Below, piece by piece: positions 8,442 through 15,721 of a DNA stretch of 22,870 nt. A program made the position numbers and the translations under genes. The stretch is from an uncultured Prochlorococcus sp. (GTDB lineage: Bacteria; Cyanobacteriota; Cyanobacteriia; PCC-6307; Cyanobiaceae): positions 1 through 22,870 of the forward strand of contig CACHEM010000013.1 in the NCBI GenBank assembly GCA_902578845.1, read 5' to 3'. The notes beneath the pieces are model-generated. The model was not told where the DNA came from. It searched no databases and worked only from the letters and a program-made list of their open reading frames with translations. The first letter of the stretch is position 1. Each line of letters begins with the position of its first letter.

Positions 8442-8460
8442 TTAATAACTGAATCAGACA

Positions 8461-8494
8461 AAAAAAAGACCTTCAAAATTGGAGGTCTTTTTTT
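8461..8494. terminator. bidirectional intrinsic terminator between fbaA and purQ
   Basis: Arms 8461-8474 and 8481-8494 form a 14-pair stem (core AGACCT with AGGTCT, one T-G wobble at 8473/8482) around a six-base loop. The arms begin with seven A and end with seven T, so a U tract follows the hairpin whichever strand is transcribed. It lies between two convergent genes, and the last T residues overlap the purQ stop codon (8493-8495). Confidence 0.9.
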
Positions 8495-9158
8495 ATTTCA
8501 ATATTAATGATTTTAATGTAAAGAGACCATCAATTCCACCAATTGTCTTGTCACATGCTCGCTCTGGATGAGGCATTAAACCAAGAACATTACCCTTTTC
8601 ATTAGTTATGCCTGCGATATCGAATAAGGATCCATTAGGATTATTTTTATATCTCAAAGCGATCAATTCATTATCTACAAGTTTTTTAAAAGTATCAGAA
8701 TCACAATGATATCTTCCTTCCCCATGCGCTATGGGTAACTTAATAGCTTGTTTTTCACTTCCATCATTAAACCAACCTCCTTTTGAAGAAACAATATCAA
8801 GTTCAACATCATCACAGATGAAATTAAGATTTTTATTTGCAGTAAGGGCACCAGGCAAAAAGCCTGATTCTGTCAAAATTTGGAACCCATTACAAATTCC
8901 TAAAACTCTTCTTCCACTTTTCACAAAGTCATCCAAAGCATTTATTAATGGAGAGAATCTCGCTATTGCTCCGCATCTTAAATAATCACCATAGCTAAAT
9001 CCTCCTGGTAAAACTATTGCATCTACATCGCTTAAATCTGAAGACTCATGCCACAAGTATTTTGTTCTTATGTCTAAACAACCTTCCAATGCCCAAGAAA
9101 CATCACGATCACAATTAGAACCAGGGAATACAACAACTCCTACAGTAAAATTATCCAT
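8493..9158 (-). CDS. purQ: phosphoribosylformylglycinamidine synthase glutaminase subunit PurQ
   Basis: PurQ releases ammonia from glutamine for PurL, which makes FGAM from FGAR in purine synthesis; PurS links the two. The 221 residues form a class I glutamine amidotransferase. [12 protein letters not shown] opens the chain, [18 protein letters not shown] follows, the nucleophile is Cys89 in GICNGFQIL, and LMPHPER contains His197 and Glu199 of the triad. The ATG at 9158 is one base after the purS stop, so the two are translationally coupled. purL is not in the window; a separate purL elsewhere is assumed from the small-subunit arrangement. The stop codon overlaps the T tract of the terminator shared with the class II aldolase gene. 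Confidence 0.96.
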   Translation of the reverse strand: MDNFTVGVVVFPGSNCDRDVSWALEGCLDIRTKYLWHESSDLSDVDAIVLPGGFSYGDYLRCGAIARFSPLINALDDFVKSGRRVLGICNGFQILTESGFLPGALTANKNLNFICDDVELDIVSSKGGWFNDGSEKQAIKLPIAHGEGRYHCDSDTFKKLVDNELIALRYKNNPNGSLFDIAGITNEKGNVLGLMPHPERACDKTIGGIDGLFTLKSLILK

Positions 9159-9159
9159 C

Positions 9160-9414
9160 TTATAATTTTTCTAGTGAATACTCATAATCTTCAATAACAG
9201 TATTTGCGAATAACCTATCACACAATAAATCTATTTTTTCTCTTACTTCGTTTTCGCCATTACCTTCTATTTTTACCTCAATCATTTTTCCTATACGTAA
9301 TGATTTTATTCCCTCGGCTCCAAGTTTTATTGAAGCAGATTTGGTAGCTTCCCCTGCTGGATCTAAAACTGAAGGTCTTAGTCTTACAAAAACTTTTACA
9401 GCAAATTGGTCCAA
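9160..9414 (-). CDS. purS: phosphoribosylformylglycinamidine synthase subunit PurS
   Basis: PurS is the small bridging subunit of the three-part FGAM synthase. The 84 residues match the family length. The N-terminus [21 protein letters not shown] is the typical PurS opening, followed by [17 protein letters not shown] and a C-terminal helix ending in [13 protein letters not shown]. The start must be TTG at 9414, giving MDQFAVKV: no ATG or GTG lies between it and the in-frame stop upstream, and starting later would remove the conserved first strand. A 97-base gap separates it from the small gene upstream, so it may have its own promoter; I see no convincing box there. Confidence 0.92.
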   Translation of the reverse strand: MDQFAVKVFVRLRPSVLDPAGEATKSASIKLGAEGIKSLRIGKMIEVKIEGNGENEVREKIDLLCDRLFANTVIEDYEYSLEKL

Positions 9415-9511
9415 TTAAAAATTAATTTCTACTAGAAGATTAGTTTAAATTTTAATAAAAAGAACTATTGATTAATAAACAAATATTTTTACCTAAAGGT
9501 TTTCTGAGTTA

Positions 9512-9676
9512 TTAAATGTTTATGTAGCCTCTACCAAAACAAACTAAACAAGTTCTCCTTGAATTATCATGTGTTTTAAAATTTCCTGCCCCTCCACATT
9601 TTGAACATTTTATTTTATCAATTGATGTAACTTCGTCAGAGATTATTTGTTTTAAAGTAATTTTTGGATTTTCCAT
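9512..9676 (-). CDS. 54-residue zinc-knuckle protein resembling the DnaJ cysteine-rich domain
   Basis: This short gene runs from ATG 9676 to TAA 9512-9514. It encodes MENPKITLKQ at the start, a KIKCSKCGGAGNFKT motif in the middle and RTCLVCFGRGYINI at the end. The two motifs, C-x2-C-G-G-x-G and C-x2-C-x-G-R-G, are half of the four-motif zinc domain of DnaJ and are also seen in small stand-alone zinc proteins such as the plant Rubisco-related chaperone BSD2. One zinc ion bound by the four cysteines is expected. No J domain, signal peptide or membrane segment is present. The reading frame is supported by the strict spacing of cysteines and glycines. The partner is unknown. It lies between cobW and purS on the same strand, 46 bases after cobW. 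Confidence 0.8.
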   Translation of the reverse strand: MENPKITLKQIISDEVTSIDKIKCSKCGGAGNFKTHDNSRRTCLVCFGRGYINI

Positions 9677-9692
9677 CTTGGGCTATCTACTG

Positions 9693-9717
9693 TAGTTAGT
9701 CTGCCGACAGCTAACTA
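9693..9717. other. inverted repeat between cobW-like gene and the zinc-knuckle gene
   Basis: TAGTTAG (9693-9699) and CTAACTA (9711-9717) are exact inverted repeats, extended inward by CTG (9701-9703) and CAG (9708-9710) with one bulged T at 9700 and a four-base loop CCGA. The ten-pair hairpin lies in the 46-base gap after cobW and 17 bases before the ATG of the zinc-knuckle gene. It has no T tract on either side, so it is not a standard terminator. It may be an operator or a leader structure. Confidence 0.4.
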
Positions 9718-9722
9718 TAAAA

Positions 9723-10787
9723 TCAAATTGCTATTTTTGGGTCACTTAAAATCTTAAATTTCTCTTTAATTTTTCTATTGAAATTTTTTATAGATTCTTC
9801 ATCAAAGGAAATTATTACTAATTCAAGCCCAGCATTATCATTTGGTCTCCAACAATTATCTGGAGCTTCTTCAAACCAAGTATTAATTTTCTTTCCAACA
9901 ATTTGTATTTGTAAAGGCAATGATTTGTTTGGTATCCAAATTCGTCCTTTTATTCGAAGAATGTTTAATTCATCCAAGATTTTTGACATCTCCTTTTCAA
10001 AGTCATTTTTTTCGAGGAAATAATTTAATTTAAATGAATCTGATACAAGCTCAACATGATTATGGTCATGTTCTTCCGATAAAAATTGTTTATAAGTTTC
10101 TTTTTTAAAATTAAAGTCAAATAGATAATTTAAATCAATTTTGCCATTCTTGGATTTAAGGACTGGTGTAGATGAGTTTAGACTTCCTTGAATTTTATTT
10201 TTTACAACGTCAAACTGATAATCATTTAAGATATCTGATCTTGAGACTAAAACGATATCAGAAACTTCTAGTTGCTCCTCAAAAAGTTCATCTATAGTGG
10301 CGTTATGATCAATTTTATCTATTTCATTATATTGTTTTGTTATTGTATTTAAATCATTAATTGGTGAACCATTAAGCATTGATTCTCCATTAACGATGCC
10401 AACAACTACATCAAGATAGATGGAAGACCTAATCTCAGGCCAGTTAAGTGCTTGAATTAAAGGAATTGGTAGTGCCAAGCCACTTGTTTCTATAATTATT
10501 GATTCGATAGGAGGATTAAATTCTAGGAGAGCTTTTATTGATGGAACAAAATCATCTTGAACAGTACAACATAAACATCCATTATTTAATTCGATTACGC
10601 AGTCGTCTTCAGATTCATCACATTTATCACAACTTTTAATCAAATCACCGTCAATTCCAACATCACCAAATTCATTAATTATTAAACCAAATTTTTTATT
10701 ACTCTCTTTTAATAGATATCTTAGTAAAGTTGTTTTACCTGAACCTAGAAATCCCGAAACAACAATAACTGGAATTTTTTTTTTCAT
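9723..10787 (-). CDS. cobW: CobW/COG0523 family GTPase, probable metallochaperone
   Basis: Members of this G3E GTPase family deliver metals such as cobalt, zinc or nickel to partner proteins. The 354 residues carry the Walker A motif SGFLGSGKTTLLR at 11-23, the NEFGDVGIDG switch region, the family metal site NNGCLCC with Cys71, Cys73 and Cys74, and ETSGLALP. VLVSRSDI is at the place of the guanine-specificity NKxD motif but reads SRSD. A histidine-rich segment EEHDHNHVE and the C-terminal CobW_C domain (LRIKGRIWIPN, then NCWRPND) follow. An additional cluster KSCDKCDESEDDC at about 51-63 lies just before the metal motif. Cyanobacterial genes of this type are usually named cobW, but the metal cannot be decided from sequence. 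It starts nine bases after the pentapeptide gene. Confidence 0.87.
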   Translation of the reverse strand: MKKKIPVIVVSGFLGSGKTTLLRYLLKESNKKFGLIINEFGDVGIDGDLIKSCDKCDESEDDCVIELNNGCLCCTVQDDFVPSIKALLEFNPPIESIIIETSGLALPIPLIQALNWPEIRSSIYLDVVVGIVNGESMLNGSPINDLNTITKQYNEIDKIDHNATIDELFEEQLEVSDIVLVSRSDILNDYQFDVVKNKIQGSLNSSTPVLKSKNGKIDLNYLFDFNFKKETYKQFLSEEHDHNHVELVSDSFKLNYFLEKNDFEKEMSKILDELNILRIKGRIWIPNKSLPLQIQIVGKKINTWFEEAPDNCWRPNDNAGLELVIISFDEESIKNFNRKIKEKFKILSDPKIAI

Positions 10788-10796
10788 CTTTGAAAA

Positions 10797-11309
10797 TTAA
10801 CAACCTAAGCTATATTCGGTACTCTCTCCTGTAGAACTATTTGTGCCATTAGCAATCGCACATAATTGTTTTTGTTGTGTACGACTAAGAACAGCATCAG
10901 TAAAATCTGCACCATCTATTTTTGCACCTTCAAAATTACTCTCCATTAATAAAGCATTAGTAAAATTAACATCCGAAAGATCAGCATCTGTAAAGTCTGT
11001 TGCATAAGCTAGTGCATCTCTTAAATTTGCTCCAGTAAACTTTGAGTTTTGCAATTTACTATTATTGAATACGGCCCCTTCTAAATTACTTTCACTGAAA
11101 TTAAACCCATTCAAATCAAACTTAACGTATTCGTTACCGCTTAAGTCTTGACCATGCATATCTGGCTCTAAATTAAGGTCTTGCTGGTTTCTAATCTCAG
11201 GAGGTCTTTTAGCCCATGCAGAATTCACAGAATTAAAAAATAAAATCCCAACTAATAACAAAGTAATTAATGCATTCTTTAGTGAGGGGAAAACAATTGA
11301 TTTAATCAT
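10797..11309 (-). CDS. exported pentapeptide-repeat protein, probably thylakoid lumenal
   Basis: The 170-residue protein begins with a signal peptide (MIKS, then the hydrophobic core ALITLLLVGILFF, cut after SAWA). From about residue 50 the chain consists of pentapeptide repeats of the A(D/N)LxX kind: DLSGN, SNLEGAVF, SKLQNSKF, ANLRDALA, TDFTDADLSDVNF, SNFEGAKI, ADFTDAVL. These fold as a right-handed beta helix. The tail CAIANGTNSSTGESTEYSLGC has two cysteines likely joined by a disulfide and is the ending found in lumenal pentapeptide proteins of cyanobacteria and chloroplasts. No enzymatic role is known for these. The cobW-like gene starts nine bases downstream, which suggests a shared transcript. 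Confidence 0.88.
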   Translation of the reverse strand: MIKSIVFPSLKNALITLLLVGILFFNSVNSAWAKRPPEIRNQQDLNLEPDMHGQDLSGNEYVKFDLNGFNFSESNLEGAVFNNSKLQNSKFTGANLRDALAYATDFTDADLSDVNFTNALLMESNFEGAKIDGADFTDAVLSRTQQKQLCAIANGTNSSTGESTEYSLGC

Positions 11310-11372
11310 AATAAGACTGTATTTTAGAACTTAAGTATTTAAAGTTTGTAAGAGTATCTTAAAGGAAAATAT

Positions 11373-11990
11373 ATGGCAATGTCACTAAAGGTTATTGTTC
11401 CTCCTCATCCATTAATAAAACATTGGCTTTCAATATTGCGAGAAAAAAATACTCCAAATATTTTGTACTCAACAGGATATGAACAATTAGGGAAATGGCT
11501 TACATATGAAGCATTACGTAATTGGCTGCCATATAAAAAAGAAATAGTAAATACTGATAATGGAGACGCAGATGGATTCTTTATTAATAATGATTATCCA
11601 ATAAAAGTGCTCGCAATGTTGCCCGAAGGGTTATCTCTTTGGTTTGGATCCAAAGAAGTAATTCCTAATTCAACCCTCTCATTAGGAGAACTTCCTAAAA
11701 CTATTGAATCAAATGAAGGAGTTATATTTTATTCAGGACAAATAACAACAAAATCAGCAACATTAGAAACTTTAATCAAATTAAAGGAATTAGGTGTTGA
11801 TTCAAATAGGATTCTTTTAATAACTGCTATTTGCTCAAATAAAGGGTTAAATGAAATTGCGAAATTACTCCCTAATCAGGTAATTTACACTTCTTGCATA
11901 GATGAGGAAGACGAAAAAACACAATTATTAGTACCGGGTATTGGGAATCCTCTATCGCGTTTAGGTACTATATTTCAAGATAAGAACTAA
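11373..11990 (+). CDS. uracil phosphoribosyltransferase-like protein lacking a recognisable PRPP loop
   Basis: The 205-residue chain follows the order of uracil phosphoribosyltransferase. VIVPPHPLIKHWLSILREKNTP matches the opening KHPLVxHKL..LR segment, GYEQLGKWLTYEALRNWLP matches the early helix with LxYEA, LKELGVDSNRILLITAICSNKGL matches the LKxxGA..I..L..VA.PEG segment, IYTSCIDEE matches IYTAxID, and VPGIGNPLSRLGTIF matches VPGLGDAGDRxFGT. The catalytic parts have changed. Where the PRPP-binding loop DPMLATGGS should be, FYSGQITTKSA is found, and the GDAGDR uracil loop reads GNPLSR. It is therefore probably not an active UPRTase but a fold-related protein with a structural or regulatory role. 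An AAGGAAAA ribosome binding site precedes the ATG. It is divergent from the pentapeptide gene across a 63-base gap. Confidence 0.78.
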   Translation: MAMSLKVIVPPHPLIKHWLSILREKNTPNILYSTGYEQLGKWLTYEALRNWLPYKKEIVNTDNGDADGFFINNDYPIKVLAMLPEGLSLWFGSKEVIPNSTLSLGELPKTIESNEGVIFYSGQITTKSATLETLIKLKELGVDSNRILLITAICSNKGLNEIAKLLPNQVIYTSCIDEEDEKTQLLVPGIGNPLSRLGTIFQDKN

Positions 11991-12019
11991 TATAGAATAT
12001 AGGAGTAAATATTTTACCA

Positions 12020-12310
12020 ATGTCTGAATACAGAGATTCGTCTTCAAATAATCTTTTATCATTAATAAGCGGTGCTTTTATTGGAGCAGCAGGTCTAGCT
12101 TGGTGGTTAATATCCGAAGCAGACAAAAGAAAGGAGGAAAAAAAACAAAAAGCAATGATGTATTCCTCCAGAATTCAAGACGGCTCAGAAGCGATTGATT
12201 CAAATGAAAATATTAATGAAGTTGAAGGAGAGAATCTGGAGAAGAAAGTTGAGCAACTTAATTCTGCAATTGCTGATGTAAGGAAGCAACTTGAAGAGTT
12301 GGGGCAATAG
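12020..12310 (+). CDS. small membrane-anchored coiled-coil protein of unknown function
   Basis: I do not recognise a family. The 96 residues have a short polar start, one hydrophobic segment at about 12-31 (LLSLISGAFIGAAGLAWWLI), then a strongly basic stretch EADKRKEEKKQKA, which suggests one membrane crossing with the C-terminus in the cytoplasm. The last ~28 residues (LEKKVEQLNSAIADVRKQLEELG) have leucine and valine heptad spacing typical of a coiled coil. AGGAGT at about 12000-12005 is a possible ribosome binding site, rather far from the ATG. It lies between the UPRTase-like gene (29-base gap) and ilvD (23-base gap), all on the same strand. Confidence 0.72.
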   Translation: MSEYRDSSSNNLLSLISGAFIGAAGLAWWLISEADKRKEEKKQKAMMYSSRIQDGSEAIDSNENINEVEGENLEKKVEQLNSAIADVRKQLEELGQ

Positions 12311-12333
12311 AATAAAAAAGGTTCTCAAATAAT

Positions 12334-14007
12334 ATGAATAAACTCAGATCATCTGCAATAACCCAAGGTGTGCAAAGATCCCCTAACAGATCGATGTTAA
12401 GAGCTGTTGGATTTAATGATGAAGATTTTAATAAACCTATTATTGGAGTTGCAAATGGATACAGCACCATAACACCATGCAATATGGGTTTAAATAAGTT
12501 AGCTCTTAAAGCTGAAGAGTCAATAAAAAGATCAGGTGGGATGCCTCAGATGTTTGGGACTATAACAGTAAGTGATGGGATTTCTATGGGAACAGAGGGC
12601 ATGAAATATTCCCTAGTTTCAAGAGAAGTTATTGCTGATTCAATTGAAACAGCATGCAATGCTCAGAGTATGGATGGAGTACTTGCCATAGGTGGATGTG
12701 ATAAAAATATGCCGGGTGCCATGATTGCGATTGCAAGAATGAATATTCCCTCAATTTTCATTTATGGAGGGACAATCAAACCTGGGAAATTGCATGGAGA
12801 AGATCTTACTGTTGTTAGTGCATTTGAAGCTGTTGGACAATTAACATCAGGTAAAATTAATGAAGAAAGGCTAATCCAAGTTGAAAAAAATTGTATTCCT
12901 GGTGCTGGCAGCTGTGGAGGAATGTTTACAGCTAATACAATGTCTGCGGTTATTGAAGTATTAGGGTTAAGTCTTCCTCACAGTTCCACTATGGCTGCTG
13001 AAGATCTTGAAAAAGAACTAAGTGCAGATAAAAGTGCTGAGATATTAGTCTCTGCAATAGAAAAAGAATTAAGACCTCTAGATCTAATGACAAAGAAAGC
13101 ATTTGAAAATGCGATATCAGTAATTATGGCAATTGGAGGATCAACAAATGCAGTATTGCACATCTTAGCTATTGCGAATACTGCAGGAATAGATATCAAC
13201 ATTAATGATTTTGAGAGAATCAGACAAAAAGTACCCGTTATTTGTGATCTTAAACCGAGTGGTAAATATGTGACAGTGGATCTTCATAAGGCTGGTGGGA
13301 TTCCACAAGTAATGAAAATACTTTTGAATGCAGGACTAATTCATGGCGATTGCAAAAACATTGAAGGCAAAACCATCTCAGAATACTTACAGAATATTCC
13401 AGATAAGCCTCCAACAAATCAAAATGTCATAAGAGACATAGATGACCCTCTTTATAAAAAAGGACATCTAGCGATATTAAAAGGTAACTTAGCGAGCGAA
13501 GGTTCTGTAGCCAAAATTAGCGGAGTAAAAAACCCTGTATTAAAAGGTCCCGCAAAGATTTTTGAAAGTGAAGAGGATTGTTTAAAATCGATATTAAATA
13601 ACGATATCAAAGCTGGTGATATTGTTGTTATTAGAAACGAAGGTCCTGTAGGAGGTCCAGGCATGAGAGAGATGTTAGCTCCAACATCTGCGATTGTTGG
13701 TCAAGGGCTAGGAGAGAAGGTGGCTTTAATTACCGATGGCAGATTTAGCGGGGGTACCTATGGTCTTGTTGTGGGTCACATAGCTCCAGAGGCTGCTGTA
13801 GGAGGAAATATTGCTCTAATAAAACAAGGTGATTTAATTACAGTAGATGCTGTAAAACAACTAATTAAAGTCGATTTATCTGACGAAGAATTAGAAAAAA
13901 GAAAAAAAGATTGGGTAAAACCTATTCAAAAATACAAAAGAGGAATTCTTTCAAAATATTCGAGAATCGTAAGCACATCAAGTTTAGGGGCTGTTACTGA
14001 TTTATAA
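12334..14007 (+). CDS. ilvD: dihydroxy-acid dehydratase
   Basis: IlvD converts dihydroxy acids to 2-keto acids in isoleucine and valine synthesis and uses an iron-sulfur cluster. The 557 residues are full length for the [2Fe-2S] type. The three cluster cysteines are present: Cys49 in TITPCNMG, Cys122 in GGCDKNMPG and Cys194 in [14 protein letters not shown]. Other family segments are [28 protein letters not shown] [25 protein letters not shown] and [23 protein letters not shown], which carries the catalytic serine. The start [12 protein letters not shown] agrees with the family. It ends 21 bases before a convergent gene, and no clear terminator is visible in that gap. Confidence 0.96.
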   Translation: MNKLRSSAITQGVQRSPNRSMLRAVGFNDEDFNKPIIGVANGYSTITPCNMGLNKLALKAEESIKRSGGMPQMFGTITVSDGISMGTEGMKYSLVSREVIADSIETACNAQSMDGVLAIGGCDKNMPGAMIAIARMNIPSIFIYGGTIKPGKLHGEDLTVVSAFEAVGQLTSGKINEERLIQVEKNCIPGAGSCGGMFTANTMSAVIEVLGLSLPHSSTMAAEDLEKELSADKSAEILVSAIEKELRPLDLMTKKAFENAISVIMAIGGSTNAVLHILAIANTAGIDININDFERIRQKVPVICDLKPSGKYVTVDLHKAGGIPQVMKILLNAGLIHGDCKNIEGKTISEYLQNIPDKPPTNQNVIRDIDDPLYKKGHLAILKGNLASEGSVAKISGVKNPVLKGPAKIFESEEDCLKSILNNDIKAGDIVVIRNEGPVGGPGMREMLAPTSAIVGQGLGEKVALITDGRFSGGTYGLVVGHIAPEAAVGGNIALIKQGDLITVDAVKQLIKVDLSDEELEKRKKDWVKPIQKYKRGILSKYSRIVSTSSLGAVTDL

Positions 14008-14028
14008 ATCAGCTCAAATTTTATTTTC

Positions 14029-14415
14029 TTAATCAATAAAACTTTTTATCCTATTTGCTAAATTTTCCAATCTAGCGCTGTATTTTGGTGAGTTGCATTT
14101 TTTTCCATTATTGCTATCCATCCATAATGTTTTAACTCCACACCATAATATTGGTTCATCAGGGAAGTTAAGCTTAGAGATTACTAAAACCAACTCTTTA
14201 TTTGATTTAAAAAGTTCTAATTCAAGATCATAAATTTCTAATCTTTTACCTTCTTTATCTCGACATAAGATATTAACTGTTAAATCAATATCTTCATCTT
14301 CGAATTCGTATTCACCATTTATTTTTACTACAGAATGAACAAAAGGTTTATTTGTTAAATCTGCTGACTTAGCGATTAAGCTATCTATATTTTTAGGTGG
14401 AATTTCAAATAACAC
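14029..14415 (-). CDS. conserved-type protein of unknown function, 128 residues
   Basis: I do not recognise a family. The gene starts with GTG at 14415, inside the end of the CIA30-domain gene, and overlaps it by 11 bases, which suggests coupled translation. The protein is soluble: no signal peptide or membrane segment. A central acidic part (GEYEFEDEDIDLTVNILCRD) with alternating hydrophobic residues suggests a beta sheet, followed by ELVLVISKLNF, then PILWCGVKTLWMDSN, and a helical tail SARLENLANRIKSFI. The overlap and shared strand suggest it works with the CIA30 protein or is simply carried with it. Nothing in the sequence points to an enzyme. Confidence 0.72.
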   Translation of the reverse strand: MLFEIPPKNIDSLIAKSADLTNKPFVHSVVKINGEYEFEDEDIDLTVNILCRDKEGKRLEIYDLELELFKSNKELVLVISKLNFPDEPILWCGVKTLWMDSNNGKKCNSPKYSARLENLANRIKSFID

Positions 14416-14953
14416 TTATTGATTTAATTAAAACTTTTATTGAACCCTGTATAAACTCATTATTAAGTAATCCATCATCACCGAACTTAGAGTGTAGTAA
14501 TTGCAATCTTTTTATTTTAGATGGCTTGAATTTAAATGGAAAACGTACTTTATTAGCTCTTACTGAAGGTTTTAACTCACTAAAAGGAATTTGAACATTT
14601 GTTGTCCCGAATTTTTTTGTTGGGAATGATTTAATCCATCTAAGTCCACCCGGAATAAATTCGGTTAGTCCTAGTAGATCATCTTCACAAGCGATAGCAA
14701 ATTTAAAAGTTCTTCCTTGTCCATCAATATTTAATTCAAAGGATGAATACTCAGATACATTTAAAGAAGGTTTATATATAGACGATCTACAACTAACAAA
14801 TCCTCCTGCTTTCTCGACAATATTACCCTTTAATATCAAACCCGAATTTGAAATTTCACAAAAAGCTGAACTTGATCCGCCCATAACAGTATCATTCAAT
14901 GTTTTCCAACCATCGAACTCCTTTTTCTGGAATAAAAATTTTTTCTTACTCAT
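14405..14953 (-). CDS. CIA30-domain protein
   Basis: The 182-residue protein has the signature of the CIA30 family (named for complex I intermediate-associated protein 30, a mitochondrial complex I assembly factor): GWKTLNDTVMGGSSSAF at about 16-32, then LKGNIVEKAGGFVSCRS, a core strand LNIDGQGRTFKFAI, FIPGGLRWIKSF, and a C-terminal strand IKRLQLLHSKFGDDG. The fold is a galactose-binding-like beta sandwich. In photosynthetic organisms some relatives carry NAD(P)-binding folds and take part in assembly or repair of photosynthetic complexes, but this protein is the CIA30 domain alone. The stop TGA (14405-14407) lies inside the next gene. It starts 30 bases after pgl, so it may be part of the gnd-pgl transcript. 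Confidence 0.85.
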   Translation of the reverse strand: MSKKKFLFQKKEFDGWKTLNDTVMGGSSSAFCEISNSGLILKGNIVEKAGGFVSCRSSIYKPSLNVSEYSSFELNIDGQGRTFKFAIACEDDLLGLTEFIPGGLRWIKSFPTKKFGTTNVQIPFSELKPSVRANKVRFPFKFKPSKIKRLQLLHSKFGDDGLLNNEFIQGSIKVLIKSISVI

Positions 14954-14983
14954 TAAAAAATTTAAAACATTAATAGACTTTAA

Positions 14984-15721
14984 CTAAATTTCTAATTCAT
15001 TTGCTGATTCCTGATCACAAAATATTGAAATTTGATTAATAGATTTTATTAATTTTGATGGTGTTCTATCTGGTGGCTCTTTTTCATCTAATAACCTCTC
15101 AAGAGCAATTCTTTTAGAAGCTCCACTAACTAAAAATACTATCTTTGAAGAAGCTGAAAGAACCTTTGGAGTTAATGAAATTCTTTTTAAACCTTTGCCT
15201 TCATTAAAAATAACAAAATCATCTACATTATTATTTTTTTGATAAGGGAATAGTGAGGCTGTATGACCATCGTCTCCAAGACCTAATAATGTTAAATCAA
15301 AAGTTGGAGGGTTTGATCCGCATTTTTCAAATAATTTAGAAATAAATTGATTTTTTGTAGCTTCATCATCAACATTTAAATCATTGAAAATTTCATAAAA
15401 AAAAGCTTTAGATCCAAAATTAGTTAACAATGAATTCTTCAACATTAACGAGTTACTCAATTCTGAATTTGGATCAACACATCTTTCATCCCCTAAAAAG
15501 ACATCAACCATATCCCATCTAAGATCACTTTTTGATAAAAGCTTATAGACAGATTTAGGAGTTGAACCTCCACTTACACAAAATTTAAACCTGTCTTTCT
15601 TTTTTAAAGTATGAATAATGTGACTTTCAATAAACTTAAAAACCGCTGTAGATAGCTCTAACTTTTCTTTGTAAATGTTAATTGTATATCCATTTTTAAC
15701 CTTTTCAATCATTTCATCCAT
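14984..15721 (-). CDS. pgl: 6-phosphogluconolactonase
   Basis: Pgl hydrolyses 6-phosphogluconolactone to 6-phosphogluconate, the second step of the oxidative pentose phosphate pathway. Up to 245 residues of the DevB/SOL type are encoded: FCVSGGSTPKSVYKLLS binds phosphate, VDVFLGDERCVDPNSELSN follows, LTLLGLGDDGHTASLFP carries the catalytic aspartate and histidine region, and KRISLTPKVLSASSKIVFLVSGASK is the C-terminal signature. Two starts are possible: ATG 15721, or the in-frame ATG 15712, which overlaps the gnd stop as ATGA and would be the classical coupled start. The second gives a 242-residue protein beginning MIEKV. Gnd, the next enzyme of the pathway, is immediately upstream. Confidence 0.93.
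   Translation of the reverse strand: MDEMIEKVKNGYTINIYKEKLELSTAVFKFIESHIIHTLKKKDRFKFCVSGGSTPKSVYKLLSKSDLRWDMVDVFLGDERCVDPNSELSNSLMLKNSLLTNFGSKAFFYEIFNDLNVDDEATKNQFISKLFEKCGSNPPTFDLTLLGLGDDGHTASLFPYQKNNNVDDFVIFNEGKGLKRISLTPKVLSASSKIVFLVSGASKRIALERLLDEKEPPDRTPSKLIKSINQISIFCDQESANELEI

Noticed and set aside
9415..9511. Search of the gap before purS for a riboswitch or PurR-like operator
   Set aside because: The 97 bases are almost all A and T, with no conserved purine-riboswitch core and no clear palindrome.
14397..14594. 65-residue plus-strand frame across the CIA30 gene end
   Set aside because: It is antisense to two genes supported by family motifs or tight overlap, and shows no motif of its own.
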